From contig JAQCBC010000010.1 of the NCBI GenBank assembly GCA_027621615.1, forward strand, positions 1 to 12,487: 12,487 bases of DNA, in the 5' to 3' direction. Made by a program: the position numbers and the translations under genes. Positions 7,726 to 12,487 of the stretch are shown here, piece by piece; position 1 is the first letter of the stretch, and each line of letters starts with the position of its first letter. The notes under the pieces were generated by a model. The model worked only from the letters and a program-made list of their open reading frames with translations. It had not been told where the DNA came from and made no database searches. The DNA comes from a bacterium (GTDB lineage Bacteria; Margulisbacteria; Marinamargulisbacteria; UBA6595).

Positions 7726-8974
7726 ACCCAACCCCCAACAAGACACTCCCTAAAATCCACACGTCTGAGTCAATCCAGACGGATAAAAACAAGCACCCGA
7801 CAAAGCCAAACCGCGAGACCCACGGACTAATAAACCGCTCCGAGCCTTTAATTTTTAAAGCGGCCAAATTCGTAATAGAATAATAGACCAACACATTCAG
7901 CGCACTAAACGTCCAGGCTAATTTTAAATCACCCGCACTGGTAATGGCTAAAATTAACACCCCCACAAACAGCACAGCCATATACGGCGTGGTTCGATTG
8001 GCGTTTAACCGAGTTAATATCCTGGGCATATCGCCGCGTCGACCCATGGCCAAGATTGTTCGAGACAAGCCTAAGATCAAATTCAGCAACACACCCAACA
8101 TAGCGGTCATCGCACCAAACACCAAAATACTGCGGCTAAAGGGCAGTTGAGCCACTTGTGCGACATGAATCAGGGGCGCCACCGTGGGGTTTTCCGCCAG
8201 TACCGCATGAAACTCGCCCCCCGTCAACATAATGGCCACCAAAGAGACCGTAATATAAAGGACGGCACTGATCACAACTGTGAGGCCAATCGCTTTAGGA
8301 ATCGTTTCTTTGGGGTACCGCACCTCTTCCCCCAACGTCGCAATACGCCCGTACCCCGCATACGCCACAAAGGCCAACGCAACCCCATACAAAAACTCTT
8401 TAATCGTTCCAGAGAAAAATGGGGTTAGGCTAGTGATAATGGGCGCATGGTTGGTTTGAAATCCGGTAATAACAAACAAGATCAATGAGCCAATCGTAAT
8501 TAAAACCATGGCAATATTAACTACATTGGCCTGCTTTAACCCAAACGCTGCAACAGCGGTCATAATCAACACGGTGATTAAGGCAATAACCGTCACGCTG
8601 GGCATGGCACTCGTTGCTGAAAACCCCGCTCGAAAATACGTGGCAAACCCCAAAGCGGCTGTCGCAGCCGAGGCTACTTTGGCCAATAAAAACAACCAAC
8701 CAGCCACAAACCCCAGCCGGGCATTTAAATACCGGCTCGCATATTCATACGCACCACCGCTTACTGGATGGCTCACCGATAATTGAACGGTACTCATGGC
8801 ATTGCAGGCAGCCAACACAGCCGCAATCGCACAAGCTAAAATAACCGAAGGACCGGTAATATCCGCCACAATGGCCAAGCTAACAAAAACACCAGTACCT
8901 AAAATAGACCCCAACCCCATCATGGCCGCCCCCCAAACCCCCAGTTGTCGATGCAGTTTAATTGCGCTGCTCAT
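7673..8974 (-). CDS. APC-family amino-acid permease
   Basis: A 433-aa inner-membrane protein of about 12 hydrophobic segments, in the size range of the amino acid-polyamine-organocation (APC) transporters. The first segment holds the substrate-binding GSILGTGVFV (22-31). HPVSGGAYEYASRYL (69-83) is the typical loop after segment 2. Segment 6 with its following loop reads AYAGYGRIATLGEEVRYPKE (204-223), a strong APC signature. The substrate cannot be predicted; placement next to bioD does not by itself imply a biotin-related role. The ATG at 8974 lies 9 nt after an extended -10 box, so the mRNA is likely leaderless. The stop lies inside bioD, giving a 53-bp antisense overlap and leaving no room for an intergenic terminator. 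Confidence 0.92.
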   Translation of the reverse strand: MSSAIKLHRQLGVWGAAMMGLGSILGTGVFVSLAIVADITGPSVILACAIAAVLAACNAMSTVQLSVSHPVSGGAYEYASRYLNARLGFVAGWLFLLAKVASAATAALGFATYFRAGFSATSAMPSVTVIALITVLIMTAVAAFGLKQANVVNIAMVLITIGSLILFVITGFQTNHAPIITSLTPFFSGTIKEFLYGVALAFVAYAGYGRIATLGEEVRYPKETIPKAIGLTVVISAVLYITVSLVAIMLTGGEFHAVLAENPTVAPLIHVAQVAQLPFSRSILVFGAMTAMLGVLLNLILGLSRTILAMGRRGDMPRILTRLNANRTTPYMAVLFVGVLILAITSAGDLKLAWTFSALNVLVYYSITNLAALKIKGSERFISPWVSRFGFVGCLFLSVWIDSDVWILGSVLLGVGFMIRWVMRVSNRGLKTE

Positions 8975-8983
8975 AGATTCTAT

Positions 8984-8992
8984 ATTTTAGCA
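8984..8992 (-). promoter_or_regulatory. Extended -10 promoter of the APC permease (leaderless)
   Basis: On the minus strand TGC-TAAAAT (TGC at 8990-8992, hexamer 8984-8989) ends 9 nt before the ATG at 8974. No consensus -35 box is present at 16-18 nt, as is common for extended -10 promoters. There is no Shine-Dalgarno sequence. The element matches the one before the pseudopilin gene in all nine bases. Confidence 0.55.
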
Positions 8993-9000
8993 CAAACCCG

Positions 9001-9020
9001 CATGGCCATGGGACACGTGT
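9001..9020. promoter_or_regulatory. Two palindromes between divergent promoters (possible operator)
   Basis: CATGGCCATG (9001-9010) and ACACGTGT (9013-9020) are perfect palindromes of 10 and 8 bp, two bases apart. They sit between the leftward -10 box of the permease gene (8984-8992) and the rightward -10-like box at 9020-9028, roughly where the -35 region of each promoter would be. A dimeric regulator binding there could control both directions. No binding protein is recognised, and short palindromes can arise by chance. Confidence 0.3.
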
Positions 9021-9028
9021 GCTATAGT
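9020..9028 (+). promoter_or_regulatory. Extended -10 box TGC-TATAGT before the short ORF at 9036
   Basis: TGC-TATAGT is a good extended -10 match (hexamer 9023-9028) ending 7 nt before an ATG at 9036. This is the same geometry as the ftsZ, permease and pseudopilin promoters. It suggests that a gene once started, or still starts, here. Confidence 0.4.
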
Positions 9029-9035
9029 AGCAAGC

Positions 9036-9188
9036 ATGCAAACCCCACAGTATTTTATCGCAATCCGCTTGGGAATCGGGGGTTTTGGCCTTGTGCCACG
9101 CAGATCCTGTGTTGAAAGCACTCATTCATTTATCAAGCCACGGTTAATGATCCAAATTCAAAACATCGATATCATTAGGCTCAAATAA
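9036..9188 (+). pseudogene. Short ORF, possibly the truncated 5' end of a former gene
   Basis: A 50-codon ORF starts at ATG 9036, 7 nt after an extended -10 box. It begins MQTPQYFIAIRLGIGGFG, with a hydrophobic, glycine-rich start. Its last 45 nt run antisense through the 3' end of the AT-rich SAP/DUF6434 gene, where the reading looks like chance sequence. I do not recognise the protein. Two readings are possible: a real small protein from a leaderless mRNA, or the remnant of a longer gene cut off when the neighbouring AT-rich DNA arrived. Nothing in the sequence proves that it is translated. Confidence 0.25.
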
Positions 9189-9773
9189 AACTCGCTTAGA
9201 CATACTGTTTGGACTATCTTTTTTGGCCTTCCAGCATTGAATACAGGCTATTCTTGATAACTTTAACTTGTTATCTCTAGAATACTTAAAAAAATCTCTG
9301 GTATACTGGTTATACTCAAACTGATTGCCTATTTCTGATTGATATTGACCCTGTTTTTTTTCTTCCTTAATCAACTGCCAGGCTATAACCGCTTCGGCTA
9401 GTGTCTTGTTGGGGTTGTCTCGGACCCACTTTATAAAGCGAACATTAAACGAAAACTGAGTCCCACAATGTTGTTTAAAAAACGCGCGACTGTTTTTACC
9501 AAACACAAAGTTATGACCAATTGTCTGATCCGTTGAAATTAGTGGCATCTGTGTTTTCTGTTTCGGTTTATCCGAATAACTCATAGCCGTCTTTCTTCCA
9601 GAACTTAAAAATTCGTATATTATTGTATTGAGCGCATGTTTACTTCCCGTAACGGGCAAACCATTTTGTTTGCAAAAGCGTTTCAACTCTGACTTCAACC
9701 AATAGCATGCATTGAATACCTCTGGAGACAGCATTTCATCGAGTCGTGGCCGTTTGTTTGCGTTGTTGTGCAT
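9144..9773 (-). CDS. SAP-domain protein with DUF6434-like repeats
   Basis: A 209-aa soluble, basic protein. Residues about 20-60 (YWLKSELKRFCKQNGLPVTG, then SK.ALN..I..FL.SG) match the SAP-like helix-extended-helix found at the N-terminus of DUF6434 proteins, a fold that often binds nucleic acid. Residues about 80-186 resemble the DUF6434 region, with FGKNSRAFFK, QFSFNVRFIKWVRDN and NQFEYNQYTRDFFK. These look like repeats of one aromatic unit, and a W-rich A...CWKAKK closes the last. The function is unknown. The gene is visibly more AT-rich than its neighbours and uses AT-rich codons, consistent with horizontal transfer. It starts at ATG 9773, 8 nt after a perfect TATAAT box, so its mRNA is probably leaderless. 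Family assignment is from memory of motifs. Confidence 0.75.
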   Translation of the reverse strand: MHNNANKRPRLDEMLSPEVFNACYWLKSELKRFCKQNGLPVTGSKHALNTIIYEFLSSGRKTAMSYSDKPKQKTQMPLISTDQTIGHNFVFGKNSRAFFKQHCGTQFSFNVRFIKWVRDNPNKTLAEAVIAWQLIKEEKKQGQYQSEIGNQFEYNQYTRDFFKYSRDNKLKLSRIACIQCWKAKKDSPNSMSKRVLFEPNDIDVLNLDH

Positions 9774-9781
9774 ACCGATTG

Positions 9782-9810
9782 ATTATACAAATCTTTTGAC
9801 TTATTGTGTA
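9782..9810 (-). promoter_or_regulatory. Promoter of the SAP/DUF6434 gene (TACACA-N17-TATAAT, leaderless)
   Basis: On the minus strand a perfect -10 box TATAAT (9782-9787) is preceded, after an exact 17-nt spacer, by TACACA (9805-9810, four of six matches to TTGACA). The -10 box ends 8 nt before the ATG at 9773, so the start codon should lie at or next to the transcription start. No Shine-Dalgarno sequence is present. Confidence 0.55.
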
Positions 9811-9815
9811 CTACG

Positions 9816-9842
9816 CTGCCCTGACGGTCACCGTTTAGGCAG
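9816..9842. repeat. Nested inverted repeat (hairpin)
   Basis: CTGCC (9816-9820) pairs with GGCAG (9838-9842). Inside it ACGGT-C-ACCGT (9824-9834) is a second inverted repeat. An alternative longer-range pairing joins CCCTGAC (9819-9825) with GTCAGGG (9848-9854). No T-run follows on either strand, so it is not a standard intrinsic terminator. It lies between the Ser-rich micro-ORF and the SAP gene promoter. It could be an RNA structure in the micro-ORF transcript's 3' region or a DNA cruciform or protein site. Confidence 0.4.
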
Positions 9843-9858
9843 TGAGTGTCAGGGTTTA

Positions 9859-9927
9859 TTAGATGCTGGCCACGCTACTAGATCTGCTGCTTGAACTACT
9901 GGCTGAACTAATAGAATTTGTTGGCAT
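9859..9927 (-). CDS. Serine-rich 22-aa micro-ORF with perfect Shine-Dalgarno
   Basis: ATG (9925-9927) opens a 22-codon frame beginning MPTNSISSASSSSSRSSS and ending at TAA; more than half of its residues are serine. It is preceded by the strongest ribosome binding site in the window, AAGGAGGAGA at 9931-9940, with 6 nt between AGGAGG and the ATG. The frame also stays open upstream to 10095, but that longer version runs through tRNA-Tyr and is rejected. The ORF lies 39 nt downstream of the tRNA 3' end on the same strand, behind an eight-T run. It may be a real micropeptide, a leader ORF, or the start of a gene cut short. No function is recognised. Confidence 0.4.
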   Translation of the reverse strand: MPTNSISSASSSSSRSSSVASI

Positions 9928-9930
9928 ATT

Positions 9931-9940
9931 TCTCCTCCTT
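9931..9940 (-). promoter_or_regulatory. Consensus Shine-Dalgarno AAGGAGGAGA
   Basis: On the minus strand this is a full anti-16S complement 6 nt (from AGGAGG) before the ATG at 9927. It decides the start of the micro-ORF. No other gene in the window has a comparable ribosome binding site. Confidence 0.7.
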
Positions 9941-9953
9941 AAAAACACTATAT

Positions 9954-9961
9954 AAAAAAAA
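9954..9961 (-). terminator. T8 tract just after tRNA-Tyr
   Basis: Eight consecutive T on the minus strand, beginning 5 nt after the tRNA CCA end. No separate hairpin precedes it, only the folded tRNA acceptor/T-arm. It may act as a terminator or as a processing/trailer tract. If it terminates fully, the downstream micro-ORF would need its own promoter. Confidence 0.35.
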
Positions 9962-9966
9962 CTCAA

Positions 9967-10053
9967 TGGTGGAGGGAGCTGGATTCGAACCAACGTAGAG
10001 ATAAACTCGGCAGATTTACAGTCTGCTGCAATTGACCGCTCTGCCATCCCTCC
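9967..10053 (-). tRNA. tRNA-Tyr (anticodon GTA)
   Basis: An 87-nt class II tRNA. The 7-bp acceptor stem GGAGGGA/TCCCTCC is perfect, with discriminator A and an encoded CCA end. The anticodon stem CAGA/TCTG encloses the loop CTGTAAA, giving anticodon GTA for tyrosine codons. A long variable arm (CCGAG..CTCTACG region) fits bacterial tRNA-Tyr. The T-arm GTTGG-TTCGAAT-CCAGC has one G-U pair. The D-arm region GCAGAGCGGTCAATTGC is regular. It is divergent from the pseudopilin gene, and its 3' side faces the AT-rich accessory segment. Confidence 0.96.
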
Positions 10054-10066
10054 ACACAACTCTATT

Positions 10067-10095
10067 ACTGTACCAAACCATGGCTGAATACACAA
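10067..10095 (-). promoter_or_regulatory. tRNA-Tyr promoter (TTGTGT-N17-TACAGT)
   Basis: On the minus strand TTGTGT (10090-10095) and TACAGT (10067-10072) are separated by exactly 17 nt. The -10 box ends 13 nt before the mature tRNA 5' end, leaving a short 5' leader of about 6 nt for RNase P. It lies back to back with the pseudopilin promoter. Confidence 0.5.
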
Positions 10096-10100
10096 GTATG

Positions 10101-10109
10101 TGCTAAAAT
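10101..10109 (+). promoter_or_regulatory. Extended -10 promoter of the pseudopilin gene (leaderless)
   Basis: TGC-TAAAAT (hexamer 10104-10109) ends 7 nt before the ATG at 10117. It is identical to the permease element. Because the ATG at 10108 overlaps the -10 box itself, that upstream codon cannot be in the mRNA made from this promoter, which favours the ATG at 10117. Confidence 0.55.
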
Positions 10110-10116
10110 GATTTCC

Positions 10117-10527
10117 ATGAATAAATTAACGCAAGATAATTGTTATAATCTAAAAGGGTTTACGCTAATTGAGCTAGTCTTGACCTTGACAATCATTGGC
10201 ATACTCACCGCCATGGCAACCCCGAAGTTCTCACTCATTCGCATCAAGGCCAAAGAAGCCAACGTGCGAACAGCCGCAACCGCTATTCAATTGGCTCTGG
10301 AATCCCATTACCTCACCCACAGAGACTACCCACAAACCCAACCTATTGAAGCACTCCTTGCCACCTTGCAATCCGATGGCGCTTTGGGCAACACCCAAAA
10401 CCCCTTTACGCAAACCAGCTACACAACCTCAGACCCCAGCGGCCAACTTGTTTACACCCGCACAGACACCGGGTACACCCTCACCGCCTACGGACACAAC
10501 AATGCCGATATTTTATTGACGTATTAG
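10117..10527 (+). CDS. Type IV pilin-like / type II secretion pseudopilin (GspG-like)
   Basis: A 136-aa secreted precursor with a class III (prepilin) signal. A short leader ends in Lys13-Gly14, followed by FTLIEL (15-20) with the conserved Glu at +5, then a hydrophobic helix LVLTLTIIGILTAMATPKF. Prepilin peptidase should cut after Gly14 and methylate Phe15. The C-terminal domain (ALGNTQNPFTQT, GQLVYTRTDTGYTLTAYG) resembles the major pseudopilin GspG/PulG group, in which NPFT and a Y.L.AYG-like end are common. No other secretion or pilus gene is nearby, so the machine it serves is encoded elsewhere; competence-type or T4P minor pilins are alternatives. The start is set by the promoter geometry, since the upstream ATG at 10108 falls in the -10 box. 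It converges on the DUF3050 gene with 5 nt between stops. Confidence 0.85.
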   Translation: MNKLTQDNCYNLKGFTLIELVLTLTIIGILTAMATPKFSLIRIKAKEANVRTAATAIQLALESHYLTHRDYPQTQPIEALLATLQSDGALGNTQNPFTQTSYTTSDPSGQLVYTRTDTGYTLTAYGHNNADILLTY

Positions 10528-10532
10528 CTTGT

Positions 10533-11270
10533 TTAAACTGCGTTTTGAATCGCTGAATACAATGCAATCCGCGCTTGTATCGCCGACAAGGCCCACTGCG
10601 TCGCCTGCTCCCAAGCAGGCTGAGACTCCCCACAGGTGGTTGCGACTAATTCTTGGGCTAAATCGCCATGTTCATCCCCATCCAATTCAATATGTCGATC
10701 CAGATACGCCTTAAATCGCTGATGCGCCCCATCGTCGGGCAATTGCGCTAAAATACGGGAAAACATCGCGGGGATTATGGTTTCTCGACCAAAGGCAAAA
10801 CTGGCGGCTACCGCCACCGGACCCGCTTGAATACACGCCCGTGTATGCATTAAAAACGGCCGAACCGGCTCGGGGGACCGGTCTAATGCGTTATTGTAAT
10901 TTTTTGAAACATCCGTCAAAAATGAATCAATGGGCCCATCGTCAACACCTAAATCAACCATGCTTTGTCGGTAAAATTGAAAATGGCTCGTGTACTGCCC
11001 ATCAATACAATCGGACTCTTCTTCCAACTTAATCGCATTAACAAAATACGCTAACACGGGTGCTGAAGGCGGTTGCCAGGGAACCGTTGTCGTTGTGTGC
11101 ATGGTTTGCAGTGCCGTTAATAAATTCATAAAATCCCACACCGCATACACATGGTAGCTCATAAACAATCGCAACGACTCCAGCGACACCAATGTTTCAT
11201 AAATGGGGTGCTGATTCAAGTCCGCTTTAGCAGTTTCTAATGCCGCCACCAATTGATTCATGTTTGTCAT
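10533..11270 (-). CDS. DUF3050 family protein (heme oxygenase-like fold)
   Basis: A 245-aa soluble protein matching DUF3050 along its length: LNQHPIYETL (18-27), LFMSYHVYAVWDFMNLLTAL (35-54), KLEEESD (81-87), YTSHFQFYR (93-101), FAFGRETIIPAMF (158-170) and RHIELDGDEHG (192-202). The family is predicted to have a heme oxygenase-like all-helical fold. The conserved acidic residues and histidines (Glu83/84, His96, Glu163, His193, Asp197, His201) would suit a di-metal site as in heme-oxygenase-like diiron oxidases. That is an inference; no reaction is established to my knowledge. The ATG overlaps the leuA stop as ATGA, so it is probably translationally coupled to leuA. Confidence 0.85.
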   Translation of the reverse strand: MTNMNQLVAALETAKADLNQHPIYETLVSLESLRLFMSYHVYAVWDFMNLLTALQTMHTTTTVPWQPPSAPVLAYFVNAIKLEEESDCIDGQYTSHFQFYRQSMVDLGVDDGPIDSFLTDVSKNYNNALDRSPEPVRPFLMHTRACIQAGPVAVAASFAFGRETIIPAMFSRILAQLPDDGAHQRFKAYLDRHIELDGDEHGDLAQELVATTCGESQPAWEQATQWALSAIQARIALYSAIQNAV

Positions 11271-12487
11271 ACGCGATCCCGTTTATCCCGCAGTTGATTA
11301 ATGGCATTGACATACGCCTTGGCTGACGCAACCAGCACATCCAACGCCGCACCACGCCCCACAAAAATTTGGCCATGCTCTTGCAAGCGAACCGTTACCT
11401 CAGCAATGGCGTCCGTCCCACCCGTAACCGAGTGAATCACATAATCCACCAAATCAAACGTCTCACCCACTAGGGCATCCACCGTATTGTAAATAGCATC
11501 CACCGAACCTTCGCCCGTTTCCGTTCCAATTAATTCGTGATCCTGCTGAAATAGGGCCACCGTTGCGCTGGGCTTCGGCCCATTGCCCGTAACAACAGCC
11601 ACTGTATTGAGTATAAACGCTGTGGCTCCCTGGTCTTGCTCATCCATGACCAACGCCTCAATATCTCGATCTGTTAACTGCTTTTTGACATCGCACACCC
11701 GCTTAAACCGCTCGAACGCCCGGGTAACATCGGCATCCGATGCCTGAATATTCAAGGCTTTTAACTTATCAATAAACGCATGGCGACCCGAATGCTTCCC
11801 CAACACCAACGTACTGTCTACCCGACCCACCGATTCAGCCGTCATAATTTCATATGTATCCCGATTTTTCAGCATGCCATGCTGATGAATACCCGCTTCA
11901 TGGGCAAAGGCATTGGCCCCCACAATGGCTTTGTTGGGCTGGACGACTGAACCCGTAATCCGCGTGACCAACCGAGATGCTGCCATAATTTCAGGCGTGT
12001 GTATGCTGGTATGCACACCCAAATCATCGGATCGAACCTGCAGTGCCATTACAATCTCTTCCAACGGGGTGTTGCCTGCTCGTTCGCCAATACCATTAAT
12101 GGTACACTCAATCTGAGATGCCCCCGCCCGAACGCCCGCCAAGGCATTGGCCGTCGCCAACCCCAAGTCATCGTGACAATGCACAGACAGATCCACCGCA
12201 TTGATCCCTGGAACTCGATCCATTAAGTACGCAATTAAAGCCCCAAACCCACGGTCGCCATCGGGCAATTGATACCCGACTGTATCCGGAATATTAATGG
12301 TTGTGGCTCCCGCTTGAATCGCTGCTGTAACCACACGAACCAAAAAATCCCAATCGGATCGGCCCGCATCTTCACACGAAAACTCTACATCGGCCACGAA
12401 GGATTTGGCCAAGCGAACCGCTTCAACAGCCGTATCGACCACCTGATCCGGTGTCATCATCAACTTATACTGCATATGCACCGGGGA
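11267..12487 (-). CDS. leuA: 2-isopropylmalate synthase LeuA (N-terminus outside window)
   Basis: LeuA condenses acetyl-CoA with 2-oxoisovalerate, the first committed step of leucine synthesis. The frame is open to the right edge (codons for S-P-V-H-M before YKL), so the GTG at 12481 is an internal valine and about the first 110 residues are missing. Counting from that codon, the TIM-barrel shows VEFSCEDAGRSD (32-43), the metal ligands His101 and His103 in SVHCHDDLG, and NGIGERAGNTPLEE (129-142). HEAGIHQHGMLK comes further on. A linker and the C-terminal LeuA dimer/regulatory domain follow, with TGNGPKPSATVAL, GTETGEGSVDAIYN and HSVTGGTDAIAEV. This domain binds leucine for feedback inhibition, so allosteric control is likely retained. 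The order of regions favours LeuA over homocitrate or citramalate synthase, though citramalate synthase is a weaker alternative. DUF3050 follows with a 4-nt overlap. Confidence 0.95.
   Translation of the reverse strand, partial: SPVHMQYKLMMTPDQVVDTAVEAVRLAKSFVADVEFSCEDAGRSDWDFLVRVVTAAIQAGATTINIPDTVGYQLPDGDRGFGALIAYLMDRVPGINAVDLSVHCHDDLGLATANALAGVRAGASQIECTINGIGERAGNTPLEEIVMALQVRSDDLGVHTSIHTPEIMAASRLVTRITGSVVQPNKAIVGANAFAHEAGIHQHGMLKNRDTYEIMTAESVGRVDSTLVLGKHSGRHAFIDKLKALNIQASDADVTRAFERFKRVCDVKKQLTDRDIEALVMDEQDQGATAFILNTVAVVTGNGPKPSATVALFQQDHELIGTETGEGSVDAIYNTVDALVGETFDLVDYVIHSVTGGTDAIAEVTVRLQEHGQIFVGRGAALDVLVASAKAYVNAINQLRDKRDRV

Noticed and set aside
8147..8786. Open frames on the plus strand within the permease gene
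   Set aside because: Antisense to the APC permease with its intact motifs; translations are low-complexity and lack start signals.
9000..9143. att-site copy of the tRNA-Tyr 3' end
   Set aside because: No stretch matching the tRNA 3' portion could be found by eye at the far side of the AT-rich segment.
9816..9860. Hairpin as an intrinsic terminator
   Set aside because: No T-run follows the stem on either strand.
9859..10095. 78-codon version of the Ser-rich ORF starting at 10095
   Set aside because: It would read straight through tRNA-Tyr; the Shine-Dalgarno points to the ATG at 9927 instead.
1..12487. CRISPR array, insertion sequence, riboswitch or rRNA
   Set aside because: No regularly spaced repeats, transposase motifs, terminal inverted repeats or recognisable riboswitch/rRNA segments were seen.

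Overview
The window looks like a compact stretch of the chromosome of a diderm (LPS-type) bacterium that uses RNase Y. RNase Y together with an LptB/LptF-type LPS exporter, dominant AT-start genes without Shine-Dalgarno sequences and several apparently leaderless promoters point away from the classical enterobacterial pattern. A lineage in or near the Cyanobacteria/Vampirovibrionia/Margulisbacteria assemblage, or another RNase Y-bearing diderm phylum, would fit. This placement is an inference and cannot be settled from the sequence alone. The genetic code is standard (TGA used as stop). No stretch longer than 300 bases lacks a gene; the longest gene-poor gap is about 170 bases at 8975-9143.

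Layout. 2-2814 (+): the 3' part of rny, then lptB and an lptF/lptG-family permease gene, closely packed and probably co-transcribed. 2816-3208 (-): a small lipoprotein gene of the SmpA/OmlA/BamE-like type, convergent with the permease gene and divergent from ftsZ. 3303-7725 (+): ftsZ followed 3 nt later by bioF, then a BioH/BioG-type esterase, bioC and bioD with start/stop overlaps. This is an unusual coupling of the division GTPase to the biotin pathway; bioA and bioB are not in the window. 7673-8974 (-): an APC-family amino-acid permease whose 3' end overlaps bioD tail to tail by 53 bp.

8975-10053 is the accessory-looking part. It holds a divergent promoter region with two short palindromes, a short probably truncated ORF, a visibly AT-rich SAP/DUF6434-type gene, a nested hairpin, a serine-rich micro-ORF with a perfect Shine-Dalgarno sequence, and tRNA-Tyr(GTA) with encoded CCA. 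The AT-rich gene lies just beyond the 3' end of the tRNA, a classical landing site for integrating DNA, but I found no att repeat. 10117-10527 (+) is a GspG-like pseudopilin. 10533-12487 (-) is leuA (5' end outside the window) followed by a DUF3050 gene with an ATGA overlap.

The most interesting signal is regulatory. At least four and probably five genes have a -10 box (mostly extended, TGC-TAAAAT-like) ending only 7-9 nt before the start codon, which predicts leaderless mRNAs. Against this background the single perfect Shine-Dalgarno sequence, in front of a 22-codon serine-rich ORF behind tRNA-Tyr, stands out.
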